Assembly (NCBI RefSeq): GCF_000691165.1
Contig: NZ_ASJD01000007.1
Coordinates: forward strand, 62,001 to 126,000
DNA length: 64,000 nucleotides
Direction: 5' to 3'
Source: Bacillus safensis FO-36b
GTDB lineage: Bacteria; Bacillota; Bacilli; Bacillales; Bacillaceae
Below are positions 1-8,728 of the stretch, piece after piece; the first letter of the stretch is position 1; each line of letters starts with the position of its first letter. The translations under genes were made by a program, and so were the position numbers. The notes below the pieces were generated by a model, which made no database searches, was not told the DNA's origin, and saw only the letters and a list, made by a program, of their open reading frames with translations.

Positions 1-570
1 ATGACAGGCATGGTGCACTATACACAGCTGAATGTCACAGAGGCTATGTCATATGTTCTGCAAAGTGTACATCAAAATAGCGTGGCTGGTATTATTTCTG
101 TTGGTGCGGTCATTGGATTGATGGCTGTGATTTTCGCCAATAATTATGCGGCAACTCGAATTGCCTATGCGATGGGCCGAGACGGACTTTTGCCTAAAGT
201 GTTTTCAAAAACAAACAAAAGTGATACGCCTGTTGCTAGCATATGGATGATTGGCGGAATGACAGCTGTTATTTCAGGCTTTATTGATTTGAAGGATCTG
301 TCCAACTTAGCGAATATCGGTGCGTTATTAACGTTTGCCATGGTCAGTTTATCTGTGCTTATTTTGAGAAAGACACATCAGCAGCTTGAGAGGGGCTTCA
401 GGGTTCCTTTTGTGCCGGTTTTGCCGATTATATCAATGGGCTGCTGCTTGTTCCTTATGCTCAACTTACCAGGCCGGACATGGCTTTACTTTGGGGTTTG
501 GCTGTTAATCGGTGTCGTCATGTATGCAGCGTATTCAAACAAACACAGTGAATTAGCGAAATCTTCATGA
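1..570 (+). CDS. Amino acid permease, C-terminal part (APC superfamily)
   Basis: This is the 3' end of an integral membrane amino acid transporter. The reading frame is open at the window edge, so the Met at base 1 is probably internal and the true start lies upstream. The 189 visible residues hold about five hydrophobic segments. They include the loop RIAYAMGRDGLLP, which is typical of YfnA/CAT-like permeases of the amino acid-polyamine-organocation superfamily. The C-terminal tail is short, hydrophilic and cytoplasmic. A strong intrinsic terminator follows at once. Substrate cannot be told from this part; a cationic or branched amino acid is possible by family resemblance only. Confidence 0.85.
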   Translation: MTGMVHYTQLNVTEAMSYVLQSVHQNSVAGIISVGAVIGLMAVIFANNYAATRIAYAMGRDGLLPKVFSKTNKSDTPVASIWMIGGMTAVISGFIDLKDLSNLANIGALLTFAMVSLSVLILRKTHQQLERGFRVPFVPVLPIISMGCCLFLMLNLPGRTWLYFGVWLLIGVVMYAAYSNKHSELAKSS

Positions 571-572
571 GA

Positions 573-611
573 AAAAGGTGCAAATCCGTTGACGATTTGT
601 GCCTTTTTTCA
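573..611 (+). terminator. Intrinsic terminator after the permease
   Basis: A-rich left arm AAAAAGGTGCAAATC pairs with GATTTGTGCCTTTTTT around a short loop. The T-run closes the permease transcript. Confidence 0.85.
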
Positions 612-670
612 TACGATTTGGGATAAGCTATAAAAGAGATAATGGACGGAACAAGAGGAGGATGAGGGAT

Positions 671-1036
671 ATGATTAGTGTTAGTCCTTATATTGTTGTA
701 GAAGATGTGAAAGAATCTCTTCAATATTATCAAGGGATTTTTGGTGGGGATATTCAGATCTTAAATGAACACCAGGACCGTGTCCTGCATGCTGAATTGC
801 ATCTTGGGGAATCACTGCTTCATTTTTCAGATACATTTGGACGCACGCCAAAGCCAGAGAATCTCAGATTGATCATGCAGTTTGACAATGAAGAAGAACT
901 AAAGGCTGTCTATGAAGCGCTGGAAGCTGATGGAGATGTACTGGTCGAATTACAGGATACCTTCTTTGGCGCACTTCACGGACAAGTACAGGACCGGAAA
1001 AATGGGTTGATCTGGGTGCTGAATTATATGAAATAG
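671..1036 (+). CDS. VOC-superfamily protein, PhnB/YjdN-like glyoxalase fold
   Basis: This is a 121-residue cytoplasmic protein of the vicinal oxygen chelate fold. It begins MISVSPYIVVEDVKES, followed by QYYQGIFGG, the usual first beta-alpha-beta unit of PhnB/YjdN-like proteins (glyoxalase/bleomycin-resistance class). A typical second half ends with DRKNGLIWVLNY. The ATG is chosen because AGAGGAGGATGAGG sits just upstream; a longer open frame to 599 overlaps the preceding terminator and is not credible. Family members bind a metal, but the substrate here is unknown. The gene is transcribed alone, and its terminator has been split by a dispersed repeat. Confidence 0.8.
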   Translation: MISVSPYIVVEDVKESLQYYQGIFGGDIQILNEHQDRVLHAELHLGESLLHFSDTFGRTPKPENLRLIMQFDNEEELKAVYEALEADGDVLVELQDTFFGALHGQVQDRKNGLIWVLNYMK

Positions 1037-1042
1037 ACGAAG

Positions 1043-1260
1043 ACCTTCACGAGTGTGAAGTTTCAGCGTGTAGACAAACCCTCGCATTCGGTGTCAGGTC
1101 TGCGCTCCGATGCTCACGAATGTCCAATTCGCTCCGGTACTCGCCCTTCCTAGACTGCAAAGGTTTTCTATCACGCTGAAAAGAAGACAAAGGGCTAAAT
1201 TCAAGATCATTTTAGCCCTTTGTCAACAATCTGTACCTTCACGAGTGTGAAGGTTTTTTT
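1043..1260 (+). repeat. Dispersed non-coding repeat, copy A, inserted in a terminator
   Basis: The core (about 1061-1234) starts TTTCAGCGTGTAGACAAACC and recurs at about 51259-51439 with high identity. It contains the inverted pair TTCAGCGTG (1062) and CACGCTGAA (1172). Near its right end is a strong hairpin, GACAAAGGGCTAAA paired with TTTAGCCCTTTGTC. The core is bracketed by an 18-bp direct repeat, ACCTTCACGAGTGTGAAG, at 1043-1060 and 1235-1252. That repeat is itself the stem-loop of the VOC gene's terminator. No credible coding frame lies within. From memory, B. subtilis also has a repeated non-coding element of about 190 bp; kinship is unproven. Confidence 0.85.
1235..1260 (+). terminator. 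Intrinsic terminator, right-hand copy
   Basis: ACCTTCAC-GAG-TGTGAAGG followed by seven T residues. The left-hand duplicate at 1043-1060 has lost the T-run, so this copy is the functional one. Confidence 0.8.
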
Positions 1261-1338
1261 GTGAGTGTTTTTATTTTCTGAAAAATGGAAAATATGCTAT
1301 GTTGGAAGAATAAGGACAAGGAGAAGGGTGGCAAAGGA

Positions 1339-2199
1339 ATGGAACAAATTGAGTTTCAATCAATCCAAACAAATGGTGTAACACTTCATACAGCAATGGC
1401 TGGACCGGAAAATGGCCCGCTGCTTGTGCTGCTCCACGGGTTTCCTGAGTTTTGGTACGGCTGGAAAAATCAAATCATCCCCTTGGCTGAGGCAGGCTAT
1501 CGTGTTGTTGTTCCTGATCAAAGAGGCTACCATCTAAGTGACAAGCCAGAAGGAGTCGAATCCTACGTATTAGATAAACTGAGAGATGATATTGTGGGTT
1601 TGATCAAGACGCTGAGCCCGAACCAAAAGGCGATTGTCGGCGGACATGACTGGGGCGGAGCTGTTGCTTGGCATTTGGCTTCAACCCGTTCTCAATATGT
1701 CGAGAAATTAATCATTGTCAATATGCCGCATCCGCGGGTGATGATGAAGGTTCTTCCTTTTTATCCGCCGCAGTGGAAGAAAAGCTCCTATATCGCTTTT
1801 TTTCAGCTTCCGAATGTTCCAGAGGCAGCACTTCAAGAAAATCACTTTCAAAAGCTGGATGAAGCCATTGGGCTGACGGCAAGACCGCATTTGTTCACGA
1901 AGGAAGATGTCTCAAGCTACAAGCTCGCTTGGACGCAGCCAGGCGCCTTGACCTCAATGCTGAATTGGTATCGAGCCATCAAAAAAGGCGGCTTTGAAAA
2001 GCCGATTTCCAAACGAATTCTCGTCCCTGTTCGCATGATCTGGGGGATGGAGGACAAATTTTTAAGCAGAAAGCTGGCGAAGGAAACGATCAAGATCTGT
2101 CCAAATGGCCAGCTGATCTTTGTCGATGATGCTTCTCATTGGATCAATCATGAGAAACCAGAGGTCGTCAACAAACTTATACTTGAATTTTTGACATAA
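1339..2199 (+). CDS. yfhM: Alpha/beta-hydrolase, epoxide hydrolase-like (YfhM-type)
   Basis: This 286-residue cytoplasmic enzyme has the epoxide hydrolase/haloalkane dehalogenase signature. The oxyanion motif HGFP is near residue 33, and GGHDWGG places an aspartate nucleophile at D104, where esterases and lipases have Ser. The acid is probably D239 (GMEDKF) and the base H267 (ASHWINHEKP). A cap region lies between, with Tyr residues such as Y149 and Y211 available to polarise an epoxide. The ATG after GAAGGGTGGCAAAGGA is preferred over an upstream ATG at 1285, which would add 18 charged residues. Length and motifs match B. subtilis YfhM, described as a general stress protein; orthology is inferred. 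Confidence 0.8.
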   Translation: MEQIEFQSIQTNGVTLHTAMAGPENGPLLVLLHGFPEFWYGWKNQIIPLAEAGYRVVVPDQRGYHLSDKPEGVESYVLDKLRDDIVGLIKTLSPNQKAIVGGHDWGGAVAWHLASTRSQYVEKLIIVNMPHPRVMMKVLPFYPPQWKKSSYIAFFQLPNVPEAALQENHFQKLDEAIGLTARPHLFTKEDVSSYKLAWTQPGALTSMLNWYRAIKKGGFEKPISKRILVPVRMIWGMEDKFLSRKLAKETIKICPNGQLIFVDDASHWINHEKPEVVNKLILEFLT

Positions 2200-2201
2200 A
2201 G

Positions 2202-2236
2202 AAAAAAGCTCTGATCAGTTGACCAGAGCTTTTTTG
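2202..2236. terminator. Bidirectional terminator between the hydrolase and glnT
   Basis: AAAAAAGCTCTG(A/G)TC stem with a short loop and runs of A on the left and T on the right. It serves the two convergent genes. Confidence 0.85.
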
Positions 2237-2238
2237 AT

Positions 2239-3666
2239 TTATCCGATTTGATTCTTTTTCAATGTAGCAGGTTCGTCGTCCCAGCATTCAATTTTCTCAT
2301 TGTTTGGAACGGCATTTTTATAGAAAACAGGATCTTTGCCTTCTTTTTTCTGTCTCGTGTAGTCCTTCAGTGCTGCGAAGGCGACCTTAGACAGCATGGT
2401 AATGGCGATGAGGTTGACGATGACCATGAGTCCCATGAAGAGATCGGCTAGACCCCAAACGAGAGGAACAGTGGCAACCGCACCGAACAGAACCATTCCA
2501 ATAACGGCAATTCGATAGATGTTCAGCCAAATTTTATTCGCTCCAAGGAATTCAATGTTCGTTTCCCCATAGTAATAGTTACCGATCAATGTACTGAACG
2601 CGAATAGGAAAATCATGATGGCAAGGAAGCCAGAGGCCCATGGTCCAATATGCTGACTAAGAGAAGCCTGCGTTAATTCAATTCCTTGCAGGTTTGTTGT
2701 TTTATACGCATCAGAAAACAGAACAAGGAAGGCAGTGCTTGTACAAATAATTAACGTATCTGTTAACACGCCGAATGCTTGGATTAATCCTTGTTTAACA
2801 GGGTGGCTGGTGACAGCTGTTGCTGCTGCGTTAGGTGCACTACCCATACCGGCTTCATTCGAGAAAAGACCGCGTTTAATTCCTTGTAATAAGGCACCGC
2901 CTAGCGTACCGCCAGCGAACTGTTCAAAACCGAAGGCGTGTTTCACAATCGTGCTGATGACACCAGGAAGTTCCGTGATATTTGTGACAATGACAAAGAA
3001 CGCAATTCCGATATAAGCAACCGCAAGCACAACGACAATGTATTCAGAAGCCTTTGCGATCGCTTGGATTCCTTTGAAAATGATCGCTGCAAAAATGACA
3101 GCCATCACAATACCGACGGTTAAACGGTCTAAACCAAAGGAGTTTTTAAAAGCGACAGTGATCGTATTTGATTGAACCGCATTAAAGACGATTCCAAAAG
3201 AAATCGTAATCAGGATCGCAAATAAAATCCCCATCCAGCGCTTGTTTAACCCTTTTTCCATGTAATAAGCAGGTCCACCGCGGAAGCCTGTTTTGTCTTT
3301 TACTTTATATACTTGAGCTAGTGTACTTTCAACGAAACTTGAGGCAGATCCAATAATGGCTACGATCCACATCCAAAAAATTGCGCCAGGGCCGCCAATG
3401 GCAATAGCGATAGCAATCCCTGTGATATTCCCTGTCCCTACACGTGCTGCCATACTGATGGCAAATGCTTGGAACGGTGATATTCCCTCTTTTTCTTTTC
3501 TTCCTTCCTTCAGGACACGCAACATTTCTTTGAGCATTCTTACTTGCAGGAAGCGTGTTCTATATGTGAAGTACACCCCAACACCAAGTAACAGAGCAAT
3601 CACAATATAAGTCCAAATAAAATCATTTGTATGTGTTAAATAAGATAGCAAAGCTTTTTCGTTCAT
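2239..3666 (-). CDS. glnT: Sodium/glutamine (alanine-type) symporter GlnT, AGCS family
   Basis: This is a 475-residue polytopic membrane protein of the alanine/glycine:cation symporter family, with about 10-11 hydrophobic helices. Family signatures include the N-terminal GPGAIFWMW region, the FRGGPAYYMEKGL segment and LFSNEAGMGSAPNAAA. It lies 33 nt downstream of the glutaminase gene on the same strand, as in the glsA-glnT operon of B. subtilis (ybgJ-ybgH). Glutamine is therefore the likely substrate, imported with Na+. The start has GAGGTGATGTT just upstream. The GlnK/GlnL genes that control this operon in B. subtilis lie divergently next door. Confidence 0.9.
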   Translation of the reverse strand: MNEKALLSYLTHTNDFIWTYIVIALLLGVGVYFTYRTRFLQVRMLKEMLRVLKEGRKEKEGISPFQAFAISMAARVGTGNITGIAIAIAIGGPGAIFWMWIVAIIGSASSFVESTLAQVYKVKDKTGFRGGPAYYMEKGLNKRWMGILFAILITISFGIVFNAVQSNTITVAFKNSFGLDRLTVGIVMAVIFAAIIFKGIQAIAKASEYIVVVLAVAYIGIAFFVIVTNITELPGVISTIVKHAFGFEQFAGGTLGGALLQGIKRGLFSNEAGMGSAPNAAATAVTSHPVKQGLIQAFGVLTDTLIICTSTAFLVLFSDAYKTTNLQGIELTQASLSQHIGPWASGFLAIMIFLFAFSTLIGNYYYGETNIEFLGANKIWLNIYRIAVIGMVLFGAVATVPLVWGLADLFMGLMVIVNLIAITMLSKVAFAALKDYTRQKKEGKDPVFYKNAVPNNEKIECWDDEPATLKKNQIG

Positions 3667-3699
3667 AACATCACCTCTTCGAATTCATCACTGTTCTTT

Positions 3700-4680
3700 T
3701 TAAAAAATACTGAGATCCCACTCTTTGGCGAGCTTTTTCAGCATCATGACACCGGTAATACTATTTCCGCAATCGTCAATGGCGGGACCGTAAATGCCAA
3801 TTCCACAGCCTGTCTGAAACGGGAACTCTCTTCTTGCGCTTGGCGGAACGCAAGCCATAATGCCTCCAGACACGCCACTTTTGGCTGGAACGCCTACGAA
3901 AGCAGCAAAATTCCCAGACGCATTATACATGCCGCATGTCAGCATCAATGCCTTTGTTAGTCTGGCGATATCCTTTGGGATGACTTGGACTTGTTTAAAG
4001 GGATGGTAGCCATCACTTGATATAATCAGTCCAATCAAGGCGATGTCCTCTGTTGTGACCTCGATGGAACATTGCTTTAAATACACTTCTAACGTGTCCT
4101 CGACATCCGATTCTAAATAATTGGTTTCTTTTAAATAATAAGCAAGTGCCCGATTTCGGTGTGCAGTTGCCCATTCTGATTGATAAACCTCTTCATTAAC
4201 AGAAGGACGCTTACCTATTAAGTTTTCGATTAAATCGAAAATATATGCTAGCTTTTCTGTAGAAGTCTTTCCGGGAAGGATGGAGGATACGGTAATAGCT
4301 CCAGCATTAATCATTGGATTAAAGGGCTTCCCTGGTTTGTGCATCTCAAGACGGTAGATGGAATTAAATGCATCACCAGTTGGCTCTACATCTACCCGAT
4401 CCAAGACGTAAGGTACGCCTCTTCCTAAACAGGCAGCTATAAAGCTGATGACTTTTGAGATACTTTGCAGGGTAAAGGGAACGTCCCAATCACCATATCG
4501 TACAGATGATCCATCTGGGCCTATCACGCTGATACCAAGTTGAGAGGAATTCACTTTTCCAAGTGCTGGAATGTAGCCAGCATTCTGCCCGTTTGTGTAA
4601 TACGGACGTATTTCTTCTGCCCATTGATCAACAGAAGACTGGCATGCGTGTTGTGTATTTTTAGAAATTGCTGTTTTCAT
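3700..4680 (-). CDS. glsA: Glutaminase GlsA
   Basis: This 326-residue cytoplasmic glutaminase hydrolyses glutamine to glutamate and ammonia. The beta-lactamase-like serine motif is in FTLQSISKVISF, giving S73 and K76. Also present are PFNPMINAGAI and the C-terminal SGVSGGIMACVPP oxyanion/glycine-rich segment, as in bacterial GlsA. The ATG follows GGAGGAATCGT; an upstream in-frame start at 4734 has no such site. It is the first gene of a two-gene operon with glnT, so the products import and then deaminate glutamine. A cre-like site and a GlnL-like direct repeat lie upstream on the divergent intergenic DNA. Confidence 0.93.
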   Translation of the reverse strand: MKTAISKNTQHACQSSVDQWAEEIRPYYTNGQNAGYIPALGKVNSSQLGISVIGPDGSSVRYGDWDVPFTLQSISKVISFIAACLGRGVPYVLDRVDVEPTGDAFNSIYRLEMHKPGKPFNPMINAGAITVSSILPGKTSTEKLAYIFDLIENLIGKRPSVNEEVYQSEWATAHRNRALAYYLKETNYLESDVEDTLEVYLKQCSIEVTTEDIALIGLIISSDGYHPFKQVQVIPKDIARLTKALMLTCGMYNASGNFAAFVGVPAKSGVSGGIMACVPPSARREFPFQTGCGIGIYGPAIDDCGNSITGVMMLKKLAKEWDLSIF

Positions 4681-4881
4681 ACGATTCCTCCAATCAAAAA
4701 TCAAAAAGTACCCTATTGAATTGGCGGATGACAAAAAATGCGATCAAATAGGCACGAAAACATGTTACACATCTTCAAAGAACTTGTCATGCGCTGCTTG
4801 CACCACTCCTTTACACCTAAATATATGTACAAATGAAGGCATTGTCGGCGGAAAAACAAAAAGGGTTTTTAGTGAAAATTC

Positions 4882-4895
4882 AGAAAACGCTTACA
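4882..4895. promoter_or_regulatory. Catabolite-responsive element-like site
   Basis: AGAAAACGCTTACA matches the CcpA-binding consensus TGWNANCGNTNWCA at 13 of 14 positions; only the first T is missing. It lies about 200 nt upstream of glsA, a plausible place for carbon catabolite control of glutamine degradation. Confidence 0.5.
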
Positions 4896-4960
4896 TATAG
4901 TTTCACTAAAATTGTTCATTCAATTTATCTTGGAAACTACACAATCTGACGTAAATCTAC

Positions 4961-4976
4961 AGAAAAACTTACAAAT
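4961..4976 (-). promoter_or_regulatory. Possible GlnL-binding direct repeat
   Basis: On the minus strand the sequence reads ATTTGT-N4-TTTTCT. From memory, GlnL of B. subtilis binds TTTTGT-N4-TTTTGT upstream of glsA-glnT, so this matches 10 of 12 informative bases. Orientation and position fit, but AT-rich DNA gives such matches by chance. Confidence 0.4.
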
Positions 4977-5176
4977 AAAAATCAGTCTGTCGATTATTGT
5001 CGTCAATGCTCAAAACACTGAATAGCTGAAAGGTCACCTTGCTGCCCCGGAGAATAGTCATAAAAAAGGGTTTTGAGGATAAAAGGAGCAGTGAAAATTA
5101 TTTTTTTGTACATTGTGGAGAAAAGAGACTCCTTGTATACTGTGGCTATGTAAACAGGGGAAGGGATGTCAGTCAT

Positions 5177-6463
5177 TTGAGTTTAAATCAGCTTGTCAAA
5201 AAGGACGCATTCATTTTAATTTTTATGATGGTCATTGTGCCGCTTGCAGGAGAGCTGAAGTTTTATCCTGTGAATGAGACGTTTCGCATCAGCTTTGGCG
5301 CACCTGCGTTTTTCTTTTGCTTATTACTCTTAAGAAAATCTAGACCGCTATTGCCGGGATTTTTAACAGGCGCAGCTATTGTACTTTTTCGGGTAGGCTT
5401 AGATTTGATTCAGCAGAATGCTGATCTAGCTTCTTCATTTTATCAGCAATTCCCAAGCTTCTTTTTCTATTTCACTTATGCTTTCCTGTTTTTTGCTGTC
5501 CGTACAGGACGCTTTAAACAGCGCTCTATTTTCATTGGGATCATCGGTTTGATGATCGAATTAGTTGCTGATTTTGTCGAGCTGTTTGTACAATTTTTAG
5601 TGTTTGATACAACGATGACCTTATCAAAGCTGAGCGATATGTTCCTCATTGCGTTTGCTCACAGCTTTGTGGTGATCAGTTTTTTTAATATGATGAAGCT
5701 GTATGAGGCGCAATCAAGAGAAAAGCAGATCATGAAACAAAATGAGCATATGATGATGGTCATTTCGAATTTATACGAAGAAACGGTGCATTTAAAGAAA
5801 ACGTTAAAACATACAGAGCATATTACACAGGAATCATACCGGCTTTACCGTCTGCTGCATGAACACGAAGCAGGGAAAAAATTGAGTCAGGAGCTGTTAA
5901 AGCTTGCAGGAGAAATTCATGAAGTGAAAAAGGATAATCAGCGTATTTATGCTGGGCTTTCAAAGCTGATTTCGAAGGAAAATATGCAAGACTATATGAA
6001 GGCGGAAGAGCTCGTTCAAATTGTGATCCGCATTCAAGAGAAATATGCTCTATCTCTTGGGAAAAACATCTCCTTTACATCTGATATAAAGGGCATTCAT
6101 CTGCATGATTATCATGTGTTTATTTTCTTATCGCTGATTAATAATTTAATGGCCAATGCAGTCGAAGCAATAAAAGATACCGGGATGATCTCACTCGAAT
6201 TGAAAGGAAGTCATGATAAAATAGAGATTCGGATTGAAGATGATGGACCAGGGATTCCTAAAAAAATGAGAGAGATTGTGTTTGATCCAGGGTATACCTC
6301 CAAATTTGATGCATTTGGAACACCGTCTACTGGGATTGGCTTATCCTATGTGAGAGAGCTGGTACAAGAGCTTGGCGGTCATATTCAAATCGAACCAAAA
6401 GAAACAAAAGGTACAGCATTTCTGCTTGTCCTTCCTATACAAAATTTAATACAGAGAGGGTGA
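5177..6463 (+). CDS. glnK: Sensor histidine kinase GlnK (glutamine-responsive)
   Basis: This membrane-bound sensor kinase is about 428 residues. The N-terminal half has roughly six hydrophobic helices and is followed by a linker predicted to be coiled coil. The C-terminal GHKL ATPase has an N-box (NNLMANAVEAI), G1 (EDDGPGIP) and G2 (STGIGLSYVREL). The phosphorylatable histidine lies in the unusual helical segment after TLKHTEHI, not in a classic HisKA motif. The start is inferred: TTG with GGGGAAGGGA about 10 nt upstream; the frame stays open further upstream to 5039. It is paired with glnL 4 nt downstream and divergent from glsA-glnT, its expected target. Confidence 0.85.
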   Translation: MSLNQLVKKDAFILIFMMVIVPLAGELKFYPVNETFRISFGAPAFFFCLLLLRKSRPLLPGFLTGAAIVLFRVGLDLIQQNADLASSFYQQFPSFFFYFTYAFLFFAVRTGRFKQRSIFIGIIGLMIELVADFVELFVQFLVFDTTMTLSKLSDMFLIAFAHSFVVISFFNMMKLYEAQSREKQIMKQNEHMMMVISNLYEETVHLKKTLKHTEHITQESYRLYRLLHEHEAGKKLSQELLKLAGEIHEVKKDNQRIYAGLSKLISKENMQDYMKAEELVQIVIRIQEKYALSLGKNISFTSDIKGIHLHDYHVFIFLSLINNLMANAVEAIKDTGMISLELKGSHDKIEIRIEDDGPGIPKKMREIVFDPGYTSKFDAFGTPSTGIGLSYVRELVQELGGHIQIEPKETKGTAFLLVLPIQNLIQRG

Positions 6464-6467
6464 GTGT

Positions 6468-7406
6468 ATGCGATTCTTCATTGCAGATGATGATCGTGCA
6501 ATACGCTCGATTTTAGGTCAAATCATAGAGGATGAGGATTTGGGAGAGGTCGTAGATGAAGCGGGTGACGGAGTTGGATTAGAGGCACATTCACTGAACC
6601 TCAAGAAAGTAGACATCCTTTTGATTGATCTTTTAATGCCTGCTAGAGATGGCATTCAAACCATCCGCCATATCCACCCTGAATTCAAAGGCAAGGTCAT
6701 TATGATTTCCCAAGTAGAGGCGAAAGAGATGATGGCAGAAGCCTATGAACTAGGGATTGAATATTATATCCATAAGCCTGTCAATCGCATTGAAATCGTC
6801 AGTGTGATTCGAAAAGTCATGGAGCGGATCAAGCTGGAAAAATCGATTTACGATATACAAGCCTCTCTTCGCCACGTGCTGCCATTAGAGCCTGTGATTT
6901 CTCAAGGTGCGGGCGCTGAGGCGAAGAGAAGGACGATGAAAGAAGCTGGGGAGTTCCTCTTATCTGAGCTGGGAATTGTCGGCGAGAGCGGCTCTAAAGA
7001 TTTACTGGAGATACTCATCTACTTACATGAAACACAGTCAGCCAATTCTCATGAGGTCAATTTCCCGCCGCTAAAGCAGCTGTTTATCAAAACAGCAGAA
7101 AGAAAACTGGCTCATGATGCAACCGATGTAGAGGTGATGCGGGAAGTGAAAGCGGCGGAGCAGCGGATTAGACGAGCTATTCATCATTCCTTGAATCATT
7201 TTGCCTCACTAGGATTAACAGATTTCTCAAATCCTAAGTTTGAGCACTACGCGTCGAAGTTTTTCGATTTTACCGATGTCAGCCAAAGAATGAAAGAAAT
7301 GCAGAAGACATCTTCTCCCGCAGGATCGACGGGCAGAGTCAATACAAAGAAATTCGTACAAATCTTTTATTTTGAGGCAAAGCAGTTATTCGAAGGAATG
7401 AGCTGA
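6468..7406 (+). CDS. glnL: Response regulator GlnL
   Basis: This 312-residue response regulator has an N-terminal receiver with acidic pocket DDD (residues 7-9), phospho-acceptor D54 in LLIDLLMPARDG and a conserved Lys in YIHKPVN. A long C-terminal domain of the YcbB type replaces the usual OmpR or NarL DNA-binding domain. In B. subtilis the orthologous regulator activates glsA-glnT when glutamine is present. It has a good ribosome site (GAGAGGGTGAGTGT) and is co-transcribed with the kinase gene. Confidence 0.88.
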   Translation: MRFFIADDDRAIRSILGQIIEDEDLGEVVDEAGDGVGLEAHSLNLKKVDILLIDLLMPARDGIQTIRHIHPEFKGKVIMISQVEAKEMMAEAYELGIEYYIHKPVNRIEIVSVIRKVMERIKLEKSIYDIQASLRHVLPLEPVISQGAGAEAKRRTMKEAGEFLLSELGIVGESGSKDLLEILIYLHETQSANSHEVNFPPLKQLFIKTAERKLAHDATDVEVMREVKAAEQRIRRAIHHSLNHFASLGLTDFSNPKFEHYASKFFDFTDVSQRMKEMQKTSSPAGSTGRVNTKKFVQIFYFEAKQLFEGMS

Positions 7407-7597
7407 GGAAAATCTGTTGGTATGATTGGAGAAAATAAACAGAGGAAGTCTGTCTTTCCTATGATCTATCGTGATCTTCAGGTGTTTTTATAATTTAACT
7501 GATCATTCTGATTTTTCTTTTTTCTTGAAAATGAAACCCTCCTGTGCAATCGTTTGTTAAAATAGTGAGGTTAGACTAGAATGTCGGAGGTTTTATT

Positions 7598-8683
7598 TTG
7601 GGAAAAATTAAACGAAATGCGCTCTGCCCTTGCGGAAGCGGAAAAAAATATAAACATTGCTGTGGTCAAAAATCAGGCGGAGAACAAACGTCTGAGCTTG
7701 TGTTTAAGGAAGCTGTACAAGTCCAAAAGGATTTAATGAATTATGCTTTTTCTAAGCATCAAAGAGCGATCAATCAATTCATTAATGAGTTTTCTTTCCT
7801 TGCAGATATGGATAAAGAAACGCAACAAATCTCAGTTTTCCATTTGAGTGTATGGGGCATCTTCTTCCGTCCATTAACTGATCAGAAAGAGACCATTTTC
7901 CAAGAATTCCTGACGAAGAAGGCAGAGGATATTACCCGTCCGAAAACAAGACAAGTGGTCCAGTCTTGGACAGACATGGAGCCATCATTGCTTTTATTAA
8001 ATGAAAAAACGGACGAGTCTCTTTACTTTGAGAATATGATAACAGCGGAGAAGGTTGAAGTAGATGTAAAACCTGATCAAACGGTACTGCCTGAAAAGGG
8101 AAGTCTCGTGCTCGGTTTTCCTGTTCAATTTGAAGAAAAGGCAGAGTTTTTCATTCAATATACGATGTTTGCGAAAGAGTTTACAGATACTCTTCTTCTT
8201 CAGGTCCGCCAGCTTGTTGACGCATATGAAGCAAATGGAGGAGCGCGCAGCACATTTATGAGAGAATCATTTCCTGATGTGCTGAAGTGTATGTTTGCGA
8301 AGCAAGAAGTAGAAGAATCAGAGACACCTGCTCAAACAGAAGGCGATGCAGGTCTATCAGCAGATCGTATGGACTGGGCAAGTGACGTCCAGCTGGAAAC
8401 TGCTAAGCTGATTGAAGACGGAATGAAGGAGCACGGTGACCAAAGCCTGACAGATGGTGCTTTAACGGTTTGGAAAGCCTACTGTGATCAGAAATCACCT
8501 GTGATCCGTAAAGCAGCGTCATTTGCTGCCGGAATCGAATACTACATTCATTCACTTGCAAGCGATGCCCCGCTATCTCAAGCACAAGTAGCGAAAAAGT
8601 ATGGTATTAGTGCGTCGACTGTATCGAGCCGTTTTAAAGATATCGAAAAAGCGGTGAAAGAAGAGCAAGAGGCGACAGTATAA
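7598..8683 (+). CDS. yccF: SEC-C zinc-motif protein with cyclin-fold-like C-terminus (YccF-like)
   Basis: This is a 361-residue soluble protein of unknown function. The N-terminus is a SEC-C metal-binding motif, CPCGSGKKYKHCC, similar to the tail of SecA. The middle has no family I recognise. The last 100 residues (AASFAAGIEYY ... LSQAQVAKKYGISASTVSSRFKDI) resemble the second cyclin repeat of TFIIB/TFB, where a helix-turn-helix precedes an (R/S)YK or (R/S)FK motif. Start is TTG with GGAGG 9 nt upstream; the SEC-C motif begins at residue 10, so little can be missing. The position upstream of the nat genes matches yccF of B. subtilis. A bidirectional terminator follows. Confidence 0.75.
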   Translation: MGKIKRNALCPCGSGKKYKHCCGQKSGGEQTSELVFKEAVQVQKDLMNYAFSKHQRAINQFINEFSFLADMDKETQQISVFHLSVWGIFFRPLTDQKETIFQEFLTKKAEDITRPKTRQVVQSWTDMEPSLLLLNEKTDESLYFENMITAEKVEVDVKPDQTVLPEKGSLVLGFPVQFEEKAEFFIQYTMFAKEFTDTLLLQVRQLVDAYEANGGARSTFMRESFPDVLKCMFAKQEVEESETPAQTEGDAGLSADRMDWASDVQLETAKLIEDGMKEHGDQSLTDGALTVWKAYCDQKSPVIRKAASFAAGIEYYIHSLASDAPLSQAQVAKKYGISASTVSSRFKDIEKAVKEEQEATV

Positions 8684-8684
8684 T

Positions 8685-8727
8685 CTAAAAAAGACGCGGC
8701 ACCTTCAGAGGCCAGCGTCTTTTTTAG
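8685..8727. terminator. Bidirectional terminator
   Basis: AAAAAAGACGC pairs with GCGTCTTTTTT around a 17-nt GC-rich loop. It lies between two convergent genes. Confidence 0.85.
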
Positions 8728-8728
8728 A

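Larger units (their letters stand above)
4681..5176. other. Divergent glsA/glnK intergenic region
   Basis: About 500 nt without a gene. It is AT-rich and carries the control sites of the glsA-glnT operon (listed separately) and probably the promoter of glnK. I could not place a convincing -35/-10 pair for either direction by eye. Confidence 0.6.
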
